Source of the DNA: Occultella glacieicola
Lineage (GTDB): Bacteria; Actinomycetota; Actinomycetes; Actinomycetales; Beutenbergiaceae
Length of the DNA: 64,000 nt
NCBI RefSeq assembly: GCF_004353825.1
Contig: NZ_SMNA01000016.1
Location: 1-64,000 of the forward strand
Direction of reading: 5' to 3'
This document shows, piece by piece, positions 63,485-64,000 of this stretch (position 1 is its first letter; each line of letters starts with the position of its first letter). Both the position numbers and the translations under genes were made by a program. Below the pieces are notes generated by a model. The model saw only the letters and a list, made by a program, of their open reading frames with translations. It made no database searches and had not been told where the DNA came from.

Positions 63485-64000
63485 TCAGGCCCGGGAGGAC
63501 TGCTCCGCCGCCGCATGGTGCCGCCCGATCGGGAGCATCAGCGGCTTGCCGGAGACCGGATCCGGGATGACCCGGGAGTCGAGCCCGAACACGGTCCGCA
63601 CGGTCTCGTCGGTGAGCACCTCGCCGGGCTCGCCGACGGCGTGCACCCGCCCGTCGGCCATGGCGATCAGGTGGTCGGCGTACCGGGCGGCCAGGTTCAG
63701 GTCGTGCAGCACCATCACGATCGTGGTGCCGCGGTCGGCGTTCAGGTCGGTGAGCAGGTCGAGCACCTCGATCTGGTGGCTCACGTCCAGGAACGTGGTC
63801 GGCTCGTCCAGGAGCAGCACGTCGGTCTGCTGGGCCAGGGCCATCGCGATCCAGACCCGCTGGCGCTGACCGCCGGAGAGCTCGTCGACCGCGCGCTCGG
63901 CGAGGTCCGCCGTCGCCGTGGCGTCCAGGGCGTCCGCGACCGCCGCGTCGTCGTCGGCGGACCAGCGGGACAGCAGACCCTGGTGCGGGTGCCGGCCCCG
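63485..64000 (-). CDS. Siderophore-type ABC ATPase (FecE/FepC-like), partial
   Basis: The reverse frame is open to the right edge, showing the C-terminal 171 residues. RGRHPHQG near the visible start, signature LSGGQRQRVWIAMALAQ and Walker B VLLLDEPTTFLD are typical of iron-siderophore importer ATPases. H-loop His is in VLHDLNLAARYADHL. The N-terminal Walker A part lies outside the window. It may belong to a separate iron-uptake operon; its stop is only 17 bp from the last regulon operator. Confidence 0.9.
   Translation of the reverse strand, partial: RGRHPHQGLLSRWSADDDAAVADALDATATADLAERAVDELSGGQRQRVWIAMALAQQTDVLLLDEPTTFLDVSHQIEVLDLLTDLNADRGTTIVMVLHDLNLAARYADHLIAMADGRVHAVGEPGEVLTDETVRTVFGLDSRVIPDPVSGKPLMLPIGRHHAAAEQSSRA

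Overview
The window is very GC-rich and densely coded. It has many GTG starts, ATGA/GTGA gene overlaps and strong GGAGG-type ribosome binding sites. This fits a saprophytic, plant-matter-degrading actinobacterium. I would guess Micrococcales (Ruania/Beutenbergia/Georgenia-like), but that placement is an impression and not a search result. I saw no rRNA, tRNA, CRISPR array, prophage or intact transposase.

Part A (about 1-31998) is a pectin, arabinan and sugar-acid locus. From the left edge leftward come a DUF1537 kinase (cut by the edge), a RuBisCO-like protein and a pectinesterase. A GH28 polygalacturonase is divergent from them. A long leftward operon encodes a four-component Opp-type importer plus two enzyme genes (sialidase-fold and six-hairpin-like). 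A second leftward operon encodes a GntR regulator, an alpha/beta hydrolase and a GH127 beta-L-arabinofuranosidase. Divergent from GntR are a DHDPS-family aldolase/dehydratase and a large Tat-type lipoprotein that should be the solute-binding partner of the importer. Next come a DeoR - DUF1537 - PdxA2 operon (threonate/erythronate-type catabolism), an aldo-keto reductase, a decayed AAA/DUF4143 ATPase, a LacI repressor and an exported GH43 arabinanase with LamG domain, then a DadA-like oxidase with a PucR-type regulator. Apart from GH43, the depolymerising enzymes lack signal peptides. This suggests that oligosaccharides are imported and finished inside the cell.

Part B (about 32000-63500) looks like one catabolic regulon. 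Ten copies of a palindrome close to ATTGTCGACAAT (a FadR/GntR-type half-site pattern) sit in the intergenic regions of at least five transcription units. The units encode an M20 amidohydrolase, two to three GntR/FCD-type control elements, a tartrate/malate-type dehydrogenase, four FAD amine/amino-acid oxidases (two SoxA-like, one glycine-oxidase-like, one PuuB-like), an SDR, a D-serine-dehydratase/D-threonine-aldolase-like enzyme and an MmgE/PrpD protein. They also encode two aldehyde dehydrogenases, a class III aminotransferase, two closely similar HAD dehalogenase-type enzymes, a GNAT, a SnoaL-like protein and a complete Opp/Dpp/Nik-type ABC importer with its binding lipoprotein. Two cation diffusion facilitators with histidine-rich N-termini lie inside these catabolic operons. 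My working hypothesis (inference only) is uptake and oxidative breakdown of an N-substituted amino acid that arrives as a metal chelate, such as an opine-type or aminopolycarboxylate metallophore, with the CDFs disposing of the released metal.

The right end carries a copper-type HMA protein behind a CsoR-like operator, an MFS exporter/LysR pair, and the C-terminal part of a FecE/FepC-type siderophore ATPase cut by the edge.
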